This document shows, piece after piece, positions 8,546-16,630 of a stretch of 40,928 nt of DNA. Below the pieces are notes generated by a model. That model ran no database searches. It saw nothing but the letters and a program-made list of their open reading frames with translations, and was not told where the DNA came from. Every line of letters begins with the position of its first letter. The first letter of the stretch is position 1. Origin of the DNA: Streptomyces sp. (GTDB taxonomy: Bacteria; Actinomycetota; Actinomycetes; Streptomycetales; Streptomycetaceae); the NCBI GenBank assembly GCA_013362785.1, contig JABFVM010000238.1:1-40928 (forward strand), in the 5' to 3' direction. Position numbers and translations under genes: made by a program.

Positions 8546-9310
8546 GTGTCCGACGACTCCGTGAGCGCCCGGCGCTTCGCCCGCGAGAGCATGGCCGTCC
8601 TCGACCGCACGACCGAGTCCGCACGCGACGACGTGGCACGCGCCGCCGAGCTGATCGCCGACTGCGTGCGCGCGGACGGCGTGATCCAGGCCTTCGGCAC
8701 CGGCCACTCCCAGGCCATCGTCCTCGAACTCGCCGGGCGGGCCGGCGGCCTGGTGCCCACGAACCGGCTCAGCATCGCCGACCTCGTCCTGTACGGCGGC
8801 GAGCCCCCGAGCGTCCTCGACGACCCGCTCCTGGAGCGCCGCGCCGGAGTCGCCGGCCGCCTCTACGAACTGGCCGCACCGCACCCCCGGGACCTCTTCG
8901 TCGTGATCTCCAACTCCGGCGTCAACAACGTCATCGTGGAGATGGCCCTGCACGCCAAGGAGCACGGCCACCGCCTCCTCGCCATCACCTCCCTCGCCCA
9001 CACCCGCGCCGTCCCCGCCGGGCACCCCAGCGGCAGGAAGCTCGCCGACCTCGCCGACGTCGTCCTCGACAACCGGGCACCGCGCGGCGACGCCCTGCTG
9101 GAGCTCCCCGAGGGCGGCGCGGTCTGCGCCCTGTCCACACTGACCGGCGTGATGCTCGTCCAGATGGCCGTCGCCGAGGCCTCCGCCCTGCTCCTCGCCG
9201 CCGGGGAACGCCCGCCGGTGTACGTCTCGGCCAATGTGCCGGGCGGCTTCGAGGGCAATCTGGAGCTGGAGAAGCGGTACGCCGGGCGGATCCGGCGTAC
9301 CGCGAGCTGA
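8546..9310 (+). CDS. SIS-domain phosphosugar-binding protein (UPF0309/COG4821 type)
   Basis: A 254-residue stand-alone SIS protein. The first phosphosugar loop is IQAFGTGHSQAIVLELAGRAGG (about 46-67) and the second is FVVISNSGVNNVIVEMALHAKE, which keeps the Ser-Asn-Ser-Gly pattern of sugar isomerases and binding proteins. Length and pattern fit the UPF0309 group, whose reaction is not established as far as I know. It is shorter than MurQ etherase and lacks a separate UBA-like tail. GTG at 8546 is preceded by GGGAGTGA at a reasonable distance. It is divergent from the regulator and under the best operator copy. A role in isomerising or sensing an amino-sugar phosphate released by the GH84/GH38 pathway is likely but unproven. 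Its stop codon directly abuts the stop of the convergent GH84 gene. Confidence 0.92.
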   Translation: MSDDSVSARRFARESMAVLDRTTESARDDVARAAELIADCVRADGVIQAFGTGHSQAIVLELAGRAGGLVPTNRLSIADLVLYGGEPPSVLDDPLLERRAGVAGRLYELAAPHPRDLFVVISNSGVNNVIVEMALHAKEHGHRLLAITSLAHTRAVPAGHPSGRKLADLADVVLDNRAPRGDALLELPEGGAVCALSTLTGVMLVQMAVAEASALLLAAGERPPVYVSANVPGGFEGNLELEKRYAGRIRRTAS

Positions 9311-12300
9311 TCACTCCACGGGTACGGGTGTCAGCGCCACGGCCAGCGGATAGGCGCCGGTCCTCAGGGGCTCCCCGGCGGTGCCCGACGCGGTGTCGAC
9401 CGGCACGAGCGCGTTCCCGTCGGCCGTCGTGACGTAGGCCGTGCCGCCGTTCCAGTCCAGGCCGACGTCGAAGGCGGACCGCCCGACCGTCACCCTGGCG
9501 CCGGGGGCGCCGGTCACCGTGTCGACGGGGGTGACGTGGTCCCCGGTGCTCGGGCTCACCCACAGGGTCCGCCCGTCCGGTGACAGCCCGAGGCCGTACG
9601 CCTGGCCGGTGACCAGGAGCGTCGGCTCGGCGTCGTTGGTCGCCGTGTCGATCGGAGTCACCGTCGAGCCGCCGGAGTTGGACACGTACACCGTCCGCCC
9701 GTCCGGCGCGGCGATGACGTTGAAGGGACGGGGCCCGACCGGAATGGCCCTGCCGGCGCTTCGGGTGGCGAGGTCGACGGGGCTGACGGTGTTGTCGTGG
9801 ATGTTGGCCACGTACAGGGTCCTGCCGTCCGGCGTGACCGCCATGTTCTCCGGCCCGGAGCCCACCGGGACCGGTGGGCCCGCCGTCCGTGTGCCGGTGT
9901 CGATCGGCTGCACCGTGCCGTCCGTGTAGTTGGCGACCCAGAGCGTACGGCCGTCCGGGGTGAGGGCGAGCCCGGCGGGGACCCTGCCCACGGGGACCGT
10001 GGCGGTGACGGTGCCCTTCGCCACGTCGATCACGCTGACCGTGTTCGAGCCCTGGTTGGCGGCGTACGCGGTCCGGCCGTCCGCGCCGACGACGACCTCG
10101 CCGGGGTTGTCGCCGACCGCGATGTTCCTGCTCGTGCCGCTGGACAGATCGATCGAACTCACCGACGCCCCACTGAAGTTGGCGGTCAGCGCGCGGGGCG
10201 TGCCCGTCCCGTCGGTGACCCGGACGGGGAGCGCGCGGTCGAGGAGCCCCTCACCCGACACGACGACGGAGTGGACGCCCTCGGTGACGCCGGTGAGGGT
10301 GACGGTGACCGAGGCCGGGGTCGTCGCCGTGCCCTCGGCGGGCGTGGCTTTGACGCCGTCGGGCACATGGAGCCGCCAGCTGACGGTCCTGGCCCGCTCG
10401 TCGGACAGGTCGAGGGTGACCTTGGCGGAGGCCCCCGGCTTCAGTGACAGCGAGCCGGGCGAGAAGGCGGCGTCGACGCCCGGGTCGGGCGCGGTGTCCA
10501 GCATCGTCGTGTAGAGGAACTGGTCCATCACACCAGGGGAGACCTGCTGGGGAATGGCGTCCAACTCACCACGCGATTCGCGGAGTTGAGCCCAAAGGCG
10601 CGCCACCGTGTCCGTGTCGCCCCGCTTGTGGGCCAGCAGCAGCTCCACGGCCGTGCCGCCCGCGGTGCCGTAACGGCCGAGCTTGTCCAGCCAGGCGGAG
10701 GTCTCGTCGAGGAACCCGGGGTTGTCCAGGCGGGCGCGCAATTGGTCCGGGGTGGCGGCCATGTCGGTGAAGCAGGACATGAGCCGGGCCGCCGCACGGT
10801 CGAGTCCGCTGTCCTCCTCGTACGCCTTGCGGAATGCCGCGACGAGCCCGGTGAGCGTGGGGGACTCGGTCGGATCCAGCTGGGAGGAGTAGTTGTTCTC
10901 GGCGAAGATCCGCAGCCATTTCGCGGCGCCGCCGTGGCCCGCGAGATCCCGTACCGAGGCGAGGAAGGCGGCCCGGGGATCGTAGGCGTCCGGGTTCCAG
11001 AGATACGCCGCCGACGTGAACAGCGCGATCCTGCTCGCCTCGCCCTGCACCATCGGGTTGGCGGTCACGCCGGTGACCTCCTCGGCCACGCCGGGTTCCC
11101 GGCCGGTGTAGGGGCCGAGCAGGAGGCGGGTGGTGACGTAGTCGTTGACCGGATAGTTGTCCCAGACCAGGATCGGGTGGCCGTACACCTCACGGGCCTG
11201 CTTCACCTGCTCGGCGGTGATGGTCGGCGCGATCACGCCGACGCCGGTCCACTCCACCACCACGGACGGGTCGAGTTTCTCCCGCAGCGCCTTCTTGTAC
11301 GGGGAGTCGGCGAGATCGGAGTACTCGGTCGGGACCATCTCCAGGGGCTGGAGGCCGGAGTGCCCGGCGCTGAACTCCCGCCACACCGTGTTCAGCAGCC
11401 GGGCCTGCGCGGTGCCCGCCGCACCCCCGCCCGACCCGAACTCCGCCTCGTCGGCGGGGCAGTTCCACTTGGTGTAGCTGATGTCGTCCAGCGGGATCGC
11501 GAAGGACCGCACGCCGATCGCGTACAGCGAGTCGAACTTGGCGGTGAGCGCCTTGATGTCGGCGTCGGAGGAGTAGCAGACGGAGAGCCCGGGGGAGAGG
11601 GCGTAGGTGAAGCGGACGTGGTCGGCGCGGGCCCGGTCGACCAGTTCCCTCAGCTTCGCCAGCTCGGCGGGCGGATAGGCGTCGCGCCAGCGGGCCCGGA
11701 GGTAGTCGTCGTCCTTGGGGGAGTAGACGTAGACGTTCTGTTTCGTACGGCCGTAGAAGTCCAGCTGGGCGAGGCGTTCGGCGTGTGACCAGGGCTTGCC
11801 GTAGAAGCCCTCGATGACTCCGCGCAGGCCGGCCGTGGGCCAGTCGCGGACGTTCACCGCGGGCAGGCGGTCTCGCGCGACGAGCTGGCGCAGGGTCTGG
11901 GCCGCGTAGAAGGTGCCCGTGGTGTCGGTGCCGGAGAGGGCGACGAGGGCGCGGCCGTGGGAGCGGCCGGAGGCGAGGGCGTAGCCGCCGGAGGGCAGTC
12001 CCGTCGGGGACTTGGCGCCGAGTCGTCTCAACACCCGGTCGGTGGCGGTGTTCTCGGTGGGGCCGCCGACGTAGACCGTGAGCGCGGAGGCCGGGGGTCT
12101 CTGGTCCGCGGGCACGGTGACGATGTGCCGGGCACCGGCGTCGCGCAGGACGGATTCCACGAGGCGCCGGGCGGCGGGGTCGGTGTCCGGTCCGACGACC
12201 TCGACGACCCTGTCCGGGACGGCGAGGCGGGCCGGGTCCGTGTGCATGCTCTTGGGGGTGGGCCACACCTGTGGGGCCGGGGCCCGGGTCTGGTCCTGGG

Positions 12301-12409
12301 CGGGGGGTGTGGGCGCGGCGGCTGCGGACGGTGCGGCGGTTGCGGACGGTGCGGTGAGGCCGATGGCGAGGAGCAGGGCCGCTGGAACTACACGAAGGGA
12401 TGGAAGCAC
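9311..12409 (-). CDS. Secreted GH84 beta-N-acetylglucosaminidase with C-terminal YVTN beta-propeller
   Basis: A 1032-residue exported enzyme predicted to remove terminal N-acetylglucosamine. The N-terminus is a Sec signal peptide (VVPAALLLAIGLTAPSATA). Residues about 45-185 are a GH84/GH20b-like N-terminal domain. The catalytic barrel starts at about 195 with GVIEGFYGKPWSHAERL and the KDDDYLRARW motif. The catalytic Asp pair is at 308-309 in FAIPLDDIS, matching the Asp-Asp of substrate-assisted GH84 enzymes. A helical region and an Ig-like domain follow. From about residue 735 to the end there are about seven repeats of the type TPDGRTLYVANxxDNTVSPVD, a YVTN beta-propeller. That domain is an unusual partner for GH84. 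I chose the GTG at 12409 because GGGAGGA lies just upstream and the signal peptide begins there; the GTG at 12436 adds nothing. There is no sortase motif. A promoter and partial operator lie upstream. Confidence 0.94.
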   Translation of the reverse strand: MLPSLRVVPAALLLAIGLTAPSATAAPSAAAAPTPPAQDQTRAPAPQVWPTPKSMHTDPARLAVPDRVVEVVGPDTDPAARRLVESVLRDAGARHIVTVPADQRPPASALTVYVGGPTENTATDRVLRRLGAKSPTGLPSGGYALASGRSHGRALVALSGTDTTGTFYAAQTLRQLVARDRLPAVNVRDWPTAGLRGVIEGFYGKPWSHAERLAQLDFYGRTKQNVYVYSPKDDDYLRARWRDAYPPAELAKLRELVDRARADHVRFTYALSPGLSVCYSSDADIKALTAKFDSLYAIGVRSFAIPLDDISYTKWNCPADEAEFGSGGGAAGTAQARLLNTVWREFSAGHSGLQPLEMVPTEYSDLADSPYKKALREKLDPSVVVEWTGVGVIAPTITAEQVKQAREVYGHPILVWDNYPVNDYVTTRLLLGPYTGREPGVAEEVTGVTANPMVQGEASRIALFTSAAYLWNPDAYDPRAAFLASVRDLAGHGGAAKWLRIFAENNYSSQLDPTESPTLTGLVAAFRKAYEEDSGLDRAAARLMSCFTDMAATPDQLRARLDNPGFLDETSAWLDKLGRYGTAGGTAVELLLAHKRGDTDTVARLWAQLRESRGELDAIPQQVSPGVMDQFLYTTMLDTAPDPGVDAAFSPGSLSLKPGASAKVTLDLSDERARTVSWRLHVPDGVKATPAEGTATTPASVTVTLTGVTEGVHSVVVSGEGLLDRALPVRVTDGTGTPRALTANFSGASVSSIDLSSGTSRNIAVGDNPGEVVVGADGRTAYAANQGSNTVSVIDVAKGTVTATVPVGRVPAGLALTPDGRTLWVANYTDGTVQPIDTGTRTAGPPVPVGSGPENMAVTPDGRTLYVANIHDNTVSPVDLATRSAGRAIPVGPRPFNVIAAPDGRTVYVSNSGGSTVTPIDTATNDAEPTLLVTGQAYGLGLSPDGRTLWVSPSTGDHVTPVDTVTGAPGARVTVGRSAFDVGLDWNGGTAYVTTADGNALVPVDTASGTAGEPLRTGAYPLAVALTPVPVE

Positions 12410-12442
12410 GAATCCTCCCGGGGTGAATGTATCCACCGAGAG

Positions 12443-12483
12443 ATGCTAGAGATGCTGAATGTTTCATTCAATGGGGTGGTTCA
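12443..12483 (-). promoter_or_regulatory. GH84 promoter with overlapping palindrome and operator half-site
   Basis: On the minus strand TTGAAT (-35, 12466-12471) and TAGCAT (-10, 12443-12448) are 17 bases apart. A perfect inverted repeat TGAATGTTTCATTCA (12456-12470) covers the -35 and spacer. A half-site GGTGGTTCA on the plus strand (12475-12483) matches the element before the SIS gene. A repressor here would block polymerase. Elements seen; activity inferred. Confidence 0.55.
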
Positions 12484-12550
12484 GGAGGCAGGTTCCCACA
12501 GGGGGCGCACACTGGATATGTGTGCCGTCGGTGCTCAAGGGGGTGTCGGC

Positions 12551-13132
12551 ATGGCTGCGTCAGAATGCCCGAGGGTGCGGCTGTGGCGGTGGCGGCGCAG
12601 CCCGTTGAGGCGGCGCAGCGACCTCGTCGAAGCCTGGGTCGTGCTGGCCGGATGGCTGTTCGCGCTGGTCGGTGCCCTGTTCGCGGGGCTGGCGGCGGCC
12701 GACGCGGTCACCCACTCCGCCAAGGAGCAGCGGGCCGCGAGCCATAAGGTCACGGCCGTACTCGTGAAGGACGCGGGTGATCCGGGTGCCTCACGGGTCA
12801 CCACCGACCATCTCGTGTGGGGCACCGTCCGCTGGACCGACCCGGACGGTACGACCCACACCGACGACGCCCGGGTGCCGCCCAAGACGCACGCGGGCAG
12901 CAAGGTCGTGGTGTGGGCCGACCGGCACGGCGCCGTCGTCAACGAGCCGCTGACCGAGACCGAGATCCTGCTCCACGCGGTCGCCGGAGGCATCCTGGCC
13001 GCCGGGGCCGCCGGCGGCGTCGTGCTTGGGTGCACCTGGGTGGTACGGCTGGGCCTTGAGCGGCGGCGGATGGACGAGTGGGCCGCGGAGTGGGAGCAGA
13101 TGGACACGCCGTGGGGGTGGAAGACGGGCTGA
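12551..13132 (+). CDS. Two-helix membrane protein, Rv1733c-like
   Basis: A 193-residue membrane protein of unknown function, similar in layout to the Rv1733c-like proteins common in actinobacteria. A basic N-terminus (VRLWRWRRSPLRRRSD) precedes a first hydrophobic helix at about residues 26-52. About 85 polar residues follow, including VWGTVRWTDPDGTTHTDDARV, which should fold outside the membrane. A second helix rich in Gly and Ala lies at about 142-166. The C-terminus (MDEWAAEWEQMD) is charged. The ATG at 12551 has AGGGGG about nine bases upstream. It stands alone, divergent from the GH84 gene. In mycobacteria Rv1733c belongs to a dormancy regulon; nothing in this sequence shows such control. 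Function is unknown. Confidence 0.85.
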   Translation: MAASECPRVRLWRWRRSPLRRRSDLVEAWVVLAGWLFALVGALFAGLAAADAVTHSAKEQRAASHKVTAVLVKDAGDPGASRVTTDHLVWGTVRWTDPDGTTHTDDARVPPKTHAGSKVVVWADRHGAVVNEPLTETEILLHAVAGGILAAGAAGGVVLGCTWVVRLGLERRRMDEWAAEWEQMDTPWGWKTG

Positions 13133-13210
13133 TACGCCGTCTCACCACACGGCACGGCCGCACCGCACGGCACCGTCGGCACCACGATCGGCGCGGCCCA
13201 CCGACATCGT

Positions 13211-13270
13211 CAACTGACGTCCGACGCGGTCATCTGATGTCCGCCGTCGTCACTTGACGTCCGCGCTAGG
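13211..13270. repeat. Three tandem 20-bp repeats spanning the end of the DUF4142 gene
   Basis: Three consecutive 20-bp units start at 13211, 13231 and 13251 (CAACTGACGTCCG..., CATCTGATGTCCG..., CACTTGACGTCCG...). The third encodes the last residues and TGA stop of the DUF4142 gene, while the other two lie just beyond. It looks like duplication of the gene's 3' end. Confidence 0.7.
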
Positions 13271-13999
13271 CAGCGCTGACGGGGACGCGGTGTTCAGGTC
13301 CTCCAGGCCCTTGGGGATGGCGAGCGTGAGAACCGGCGAGCCCGGCTGGGGTGCGGGCGGGGTCATCTGGTCCTTGGGGAGCTTCGGCGGGGTGGTCTGC
13401 TGGAAGTTGTTCGCGTCGAAGTTCACCAGACCCGTCTTCTCCAGGATCGTCATGTGGTCGAGCACGGTGTCGTTCGCCAGGTCTGCCAGCTGACGGACCA
13501 GGGTGTTCTGCGTGGTGCCCCGGATCTTCGCGATCGCCGGGAAGATCTGCCCGTGCGTCACCCGCATGATCGCGACCCCCGTGGCGTCGAACTCCTTGCC
13601 CGTCTTGGAGTCCACCGTCGCCACGAACTGCTGCTGCTGCGGGCTGGCCTGGTTGGGCAGCGTGATGTTCAGCTGGGACGCGAGCTTGCGGCAGGCGAGG
13701 TCGAGCCGGGCATGGCCGACGACCAGGTGCTGGCCGGCCTCCTTCATCGCCGGAGTCGTTCCGCGCTGCATCGCCATCATGCCCAGCGGGTGCTCCCACA
13801 GGCCCGCCGCGCGGACCTTGACGACGAAGTCCCGGTCCGCCTCGGTCAGGGGCCCGAACTGCGTATTGGCGATGACACGGTCCTGGCTTGTGGAGGTGTT
13901 GTCCAGGCCCAGCATGGCCGGGTAGGCGAGCGCGGAGAGGGTGAGGACGAGCGCGCCTCCCACGAAAACGGTTCCTACCATGCGGCGCGAGATGGGCAT
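13250..13999 (-). CDS. DUF4142 protein, exported or membrane-anchored
   Basis: A 249-residue protein with an N-terminal hydrophobic segment (MVGTVFVGGALVLTLSALAYPAML) that is a signal peptide or anchor. A ferritin-like helical DUF4142 domain follows at about residues 55-205. Typical stretches are LTEADRDFVVKVRAAGLWE and HLVVGHARLDLACRKLASQL, with conserved His residues spaced along the helices. The C-terminus is Pro-rich and unstructured (PPKLPKDQMTPPAPQPGSP). The family's function is not known; members are extracytoplasmic. The ATG at 13999 has AGGAGG five bases upstream, so the longer frame reaching 14059 is rejected. It lies downstream of the MFS gene in the same direction, with a 104-base gap. 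Its last codons and stop fall in a 20-bp tandem repeat. Confidence 0.9.
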   Translation of the reverse strand: MPISRRMVGTVFVGGALVLTLSALAYPAMLGLDNTSTSQDRVIANTQFGPLTEADRDFVVKVRAAGLWEHPLGMMAMQRGTTPAMKEAGQHLVVGHARLDLACRKLASQLNITLPNQASPQQQQFVATVDSKTGKEFDATGVAIMRVTHGQIFPAIAKIRGTTQNTLVRQLADLANDTVLDHMTILEKTGLVNFDANNFQQTTPPKLPKDQMTPPAPQPGSPVLTLAIPKGLEDLNTASPSALPSADVK

Positions 14000-14103
14000 C
14001 GTGCCTCCTGACGTGAGCGGCTTGGTCCCCAGGAGGTACGGATGGAACACGCGAAACAATCACCGCCGCGGGAAAAAACTTACGGCCCGCTGTGCGTCGT
14101 CCG

Positions 14104-15414
14104 TCACACGCCACCGTGAACCGCCTGCTCGGCCCCGGTCGCCCGGAGGCCGGAACCGCTGTGCCCCGGTTCTTGATCCTTCTCGGCGGCGATCGCGGCG
14201 GCCGAGGCGAGCGTCGCGGCGGCGAGGCTGCCCCACAGAGCGCTCGGGCCGTGCGGCGCCAGGGCGGTGATGACGGCCGGGGAGACGGCGAGCCCGAAGC
14301 CCGTGGAGACTTCGAAGCGGGCGAGGGTGCGGCCCAGGGCGTGGGCCGGGGCGAGGTGCGTGACGAGGGCGGTGGCGCTGCCGGCGTAGACGATCTCCCC
14401 GATGGTGCAGAGCACGGACACCGCGGCGACGGCCGGGGCGCCCCAGCCGTGACCCAGCGAGGTGGCCGCGAGGAAGCCCAGGTAGGACACGGTGAGGAGG
14501 ACACCGGCGAGCGCCAGCACCGTGCGCCGGGAGAACCGGGACAGCAGCACGGTGACCGGCACCTGGAGGGTGACCACCAGCACCGTGTTGGCCACGAAGA
14601 TGGCCGCCGACCACACCGGGGACGCGTCCAGCTGGGTCACCAGGATCAACGGGAGCGCGATCTCGGGGACGTTGAGGCAGAAGACGTAGACCACGTTGGC
14701 GGCGAGCAGCGCACGCATCCGGGGCACCAGACCGTCGCCCCCTGCCCCAGCCCGTGCCCCTGCTCCAGCCCCGACCCCGGCCCCGTCCGTGTCCTTGGCC
14801 AGGGCGGCGGCGGGACGCGCGTGCAGCTGCACCGACCATGCCAGGGCCGCCGCGGCCAGATAGGCGAGCCCGGTCACGGCGGCCAGTGCCCGCAACGCCG
14901 TCGTGCCGCCCGCCAGGGACACGGTCGCGATGAGCGCGCCCACGCCCAGACCGGCGTTGCGCAGGGCGCGGCCCGCCGCGAGGGCGGCGTCGCGGTCCCG
15001 GCCGTGGGCGACCGTGGCCACGACGGCCGCGTGCGCCGCCGGCCATGCCTGGTTGCCGACGCCGAGGAACAGCGCCGCCGTCCCGAACAGCCAGACATGC
15101 CCCGCCGGGGTGGCCAGCAGCAGCACCACGCCGAGCACCCGGACCAGCATCGACGCCGCCACGACCGTGCTGCGCGCACCCCGGTCCAGCCACCGGCCCA
15201 CCGCGGGCATGCACACCAGGCCCGCGACGACACCGACCGTCATGGCGACGCCGGTGACCGGCGCGGACAGCTTCAGCACCGTCACTCCGTAGAGCAGCAG
15301 GAAGGGTCGCAGCAGGCCGGTGCCGAGCGCGTCCACGGCCAGGGCGACGGCATAGCGGGGGCCTCCGGAGGCGCGGACGAGGGCGCGGGGCCGGATCTTG
15401 GTGGTGGTTGGCAT
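14104..15414 (-). CDS. MFS transporter, drug-efflux type
   Basis: A 436-residue major facilitator with about twelve helices. The loop after helix 2 carries the family signature in the form GRWLDRGARS (about residues 72-81). The central cytoplasmic loop between the two halves is a Gly-Ala run (DGAGVGAGAGARAGAGGDG). The C-terminus is polar. It is divergent from an ArsR-type regulator and shares a 99-base intergenic region with it, which contains a 13-bp perfect palindrome. That arrangement is typical of an exporter controlled by its neighbour. The substrate is unknown. The ATG at 15414 has no clear ribosome site, so the message may start very close to the codon. Confidence 0.92.
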   Translation of the reverse strand: MPTTTKIRPRALVRASGGPRYAVALAVDALGTGLLRPFLLLYGVTVLKLSAPVTGVAMTVGVVAGLVCMPAVGRWLDRGARSTVVAASMLVRVLGVVLLLATPAGHVWLFGTAALFLGVGNQAWPAAHAAVVATVAHGRDRDAALAAGRALRNAGLGVGALIATVSLAGGTTALRALAAVTGLAYLAAAALAWSVQLHARPAAALAKDTDGAGVGAGAGARAGAGGDGLVPRMRALLAANVVYVFCLNVPEIALPLILVTQLDASPVWSAAIFVANTVLVVTLQVPVTVLLSRFSRRTVLALAGVLLTVSYLGFLAATSLGHGWGAPAVAAVSVLCTIGEIVYAGSATALVTHLAPAHALGRTLARFEVSTGFGLAVSPAVITALAPHGPSALWGSLAAATLASAAAIAAEKDQEPGHSGSGLRATGAEQAVHGGV

Positions 15415-15449
15415 AGTGCCAACGGTGGGTTCGGCCGCAGCACGGGCCG

Positions 15450-15478
15450 CGTCGGTTGACGGAAACCGTCAACCGACG
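15450..15478. promoter_or_regulatory. Perfect 13-bp inverted repeat between MFS and ArsR genes
   Basis: CGTCGGTTGACGG and CCGTCAACCGACG flank AAA. The palindrome is 36 bases from each start codon, so a regulator bound here could control both genes. It is most likely the operator of the ArsR-type protein encoded at 15514-16599. It does not look like a terminator because neither gene ends here. Confidence 0.65.
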
Positions 15479-15513
15479 CTGTCGTCGGCTCTCCGGTCGA
15501 TGATGATGCGGGC

Positions 15514-16599
15514 GTGACGTTGAGGATCGACATCAGCGGACTGCCGCCCGAGCGGCTACGGTTCGCCGCCTCCCCGCTGGCCGAGCTGACCGCGATGCTG
15601 CATGTGCTGGCCGAACCCGGCCACCATCCCCAGCACGCCGAGTGGGCCGCGAAGGTCTGGGCGGTGCTGCGGCCCGAGCTGGCCGAGCGGCTGCGGGAGG
15701 CGGAGTTCCTCTGGCGTTCCTCTCAGGCCGACTTCCTGATCCCCGCCCGCCCCCGGCCGACCCTCGCCGAGGAGTTGGACGAAGTGGACCGGATCGACGA
15801 CGAGAGGTACGTGACCGCCGCGCTCGTCACCACGTGCGGCAGCAACCGGGTGCGTTTCGGCGCGTCGTCGCCGCTCACCGACGCGACCGCGCGCGAGTGG
15901 GCCCTGGATCTGGCCCAGGCCCGCGGCGCGCGGCAAGAGGCCTTCGCGGAACGGCTGCTCGCGGACCCGGCCACGGTGCGGGCGCGGGTGCGCGACACCC
16001 TCGAAGAGTGCGCCGAGGCCTTCTTCGACGAGGCCTGGGCGGGCGTCGCCGTGCAGCTCGCCACCGACCTGCGTCTGAAGAACGACCTGTTGAAGCGCCA
16101 GGGCATCGGAGCGGCGCTCGCCTCCGTCTCCGGCGCGGTCACCCTGGCACCGGACGGCGACTGCATCGTCGTGGACAAGCTGCAGGACAAGGCGACCGCC
16201 GCCCAGAGCGCCGGGGTCACCTTCATCCCCACGGTCTTCGGCCGCCCACACCTGGTGGCGGTCCACGCGCCCGGCTGGCAGCCGGTGGTGCAGTACCCCG
16301 TGGCCGAGCCGAGTCCGTCGGAGCCGGTGTCGCTGGAAACGGTCACCCTGCGGCTGGAGGCACTCGCCCATCCGGTACGGCTACGGCTGCTGCGCACCCT
16401 GGTCCGCGGCCCGCACACCACGGGTGAGCTGGCCCATGTCTGGGACCTGACCCGCCCGGAGGTCTCCCGCCACCTCGCGCTGCTGCGCCGCGCGGACCTC
16501 GTCACGGCCCGGCGGCACGGCCGCTACGTCCGCTACACCCTCGACCTCCCCGCCCTGACAGCCCTGGGAACGGACCTGCTGGCGGCGGTACTGCGCTGA
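15514..16599 (+). CDS. ArsR-type regulator with N-terminal DUF5937 domain
   Basis: A 361-residue regulator. Residues about 1-270 form a DUF5937-type domain (opening LRIDISGLPPERLRFAASPL) whose ligand is unknown. Residues about 275-361 form an ArsR winged helix, with LEALAHPVRLRLLRTLVRG and the recognition helix region WDLTRPEVSRHLALLRRADL. The beta-hairpin wing is ARRHGRYVRYTLD. No Cys-Val-Cys metal motif is visible, so a non-metal signal is likely. It is divergent from the MFS exporter across a perfect palindrome, which suggests it represses both genes. The GTG at 15514 is the only start that includes the conserved N-terminus. Confidence 0.93.
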   Translation: MTLRIDISGLPPERLRFAASPLAELTAMLHVLAEPGHHPQHAEWAAKVWAVLRPELAERLREAEFLWRSSQADFLIPARPRPTLAEELDEVDRIDDERYVTAALVTTCGSNRVRFGASSPLTDATAREWALDLAQARGARQEAFAERLLADPATVRARVRDTLEECAEAFFDEAWAGVAVQLATDLRLKNDLLKRQGIGAALASVSGAVTLAPDGDCIVVDKLQDKATAAQSAGVTFIPTVFGRPHLVAVHAPGWQPVVQYPVAEPSPSEPVSLETVTLRLEALAHPVRLRLLRTLVRGPHTTGELAHVWDLTRPEVSRHLALLRRADLVTARRHGRYVRYTLDLPALTALGTDLLAAVLR

Positions 16600-16630
16600 G
16601 CGGCACCCGCAGTGCCACGCCGGTTCGGCA

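Noticed and set aside
8546..9310. MurNAc-6-phosphate etherase (MurQ) for the SIS protein
   Set aside because: It is shorter than MurQ and lacks its characteristic C-terminal part. The pattern fits the UPF0309 group better.
12410..12436. An upstream GTG start for the GH84 gene at 12436
   Set aside because: The GTG at 12409 has GGGAGGA just before it and begins directly with the signal peptide. The upstream start would put extra residues before it.
13211..13270. A short CRISPR or regulator array
   Set aside because: Only three units in direct contact without spacers, one of them coding. Better explained as tandem duplication.
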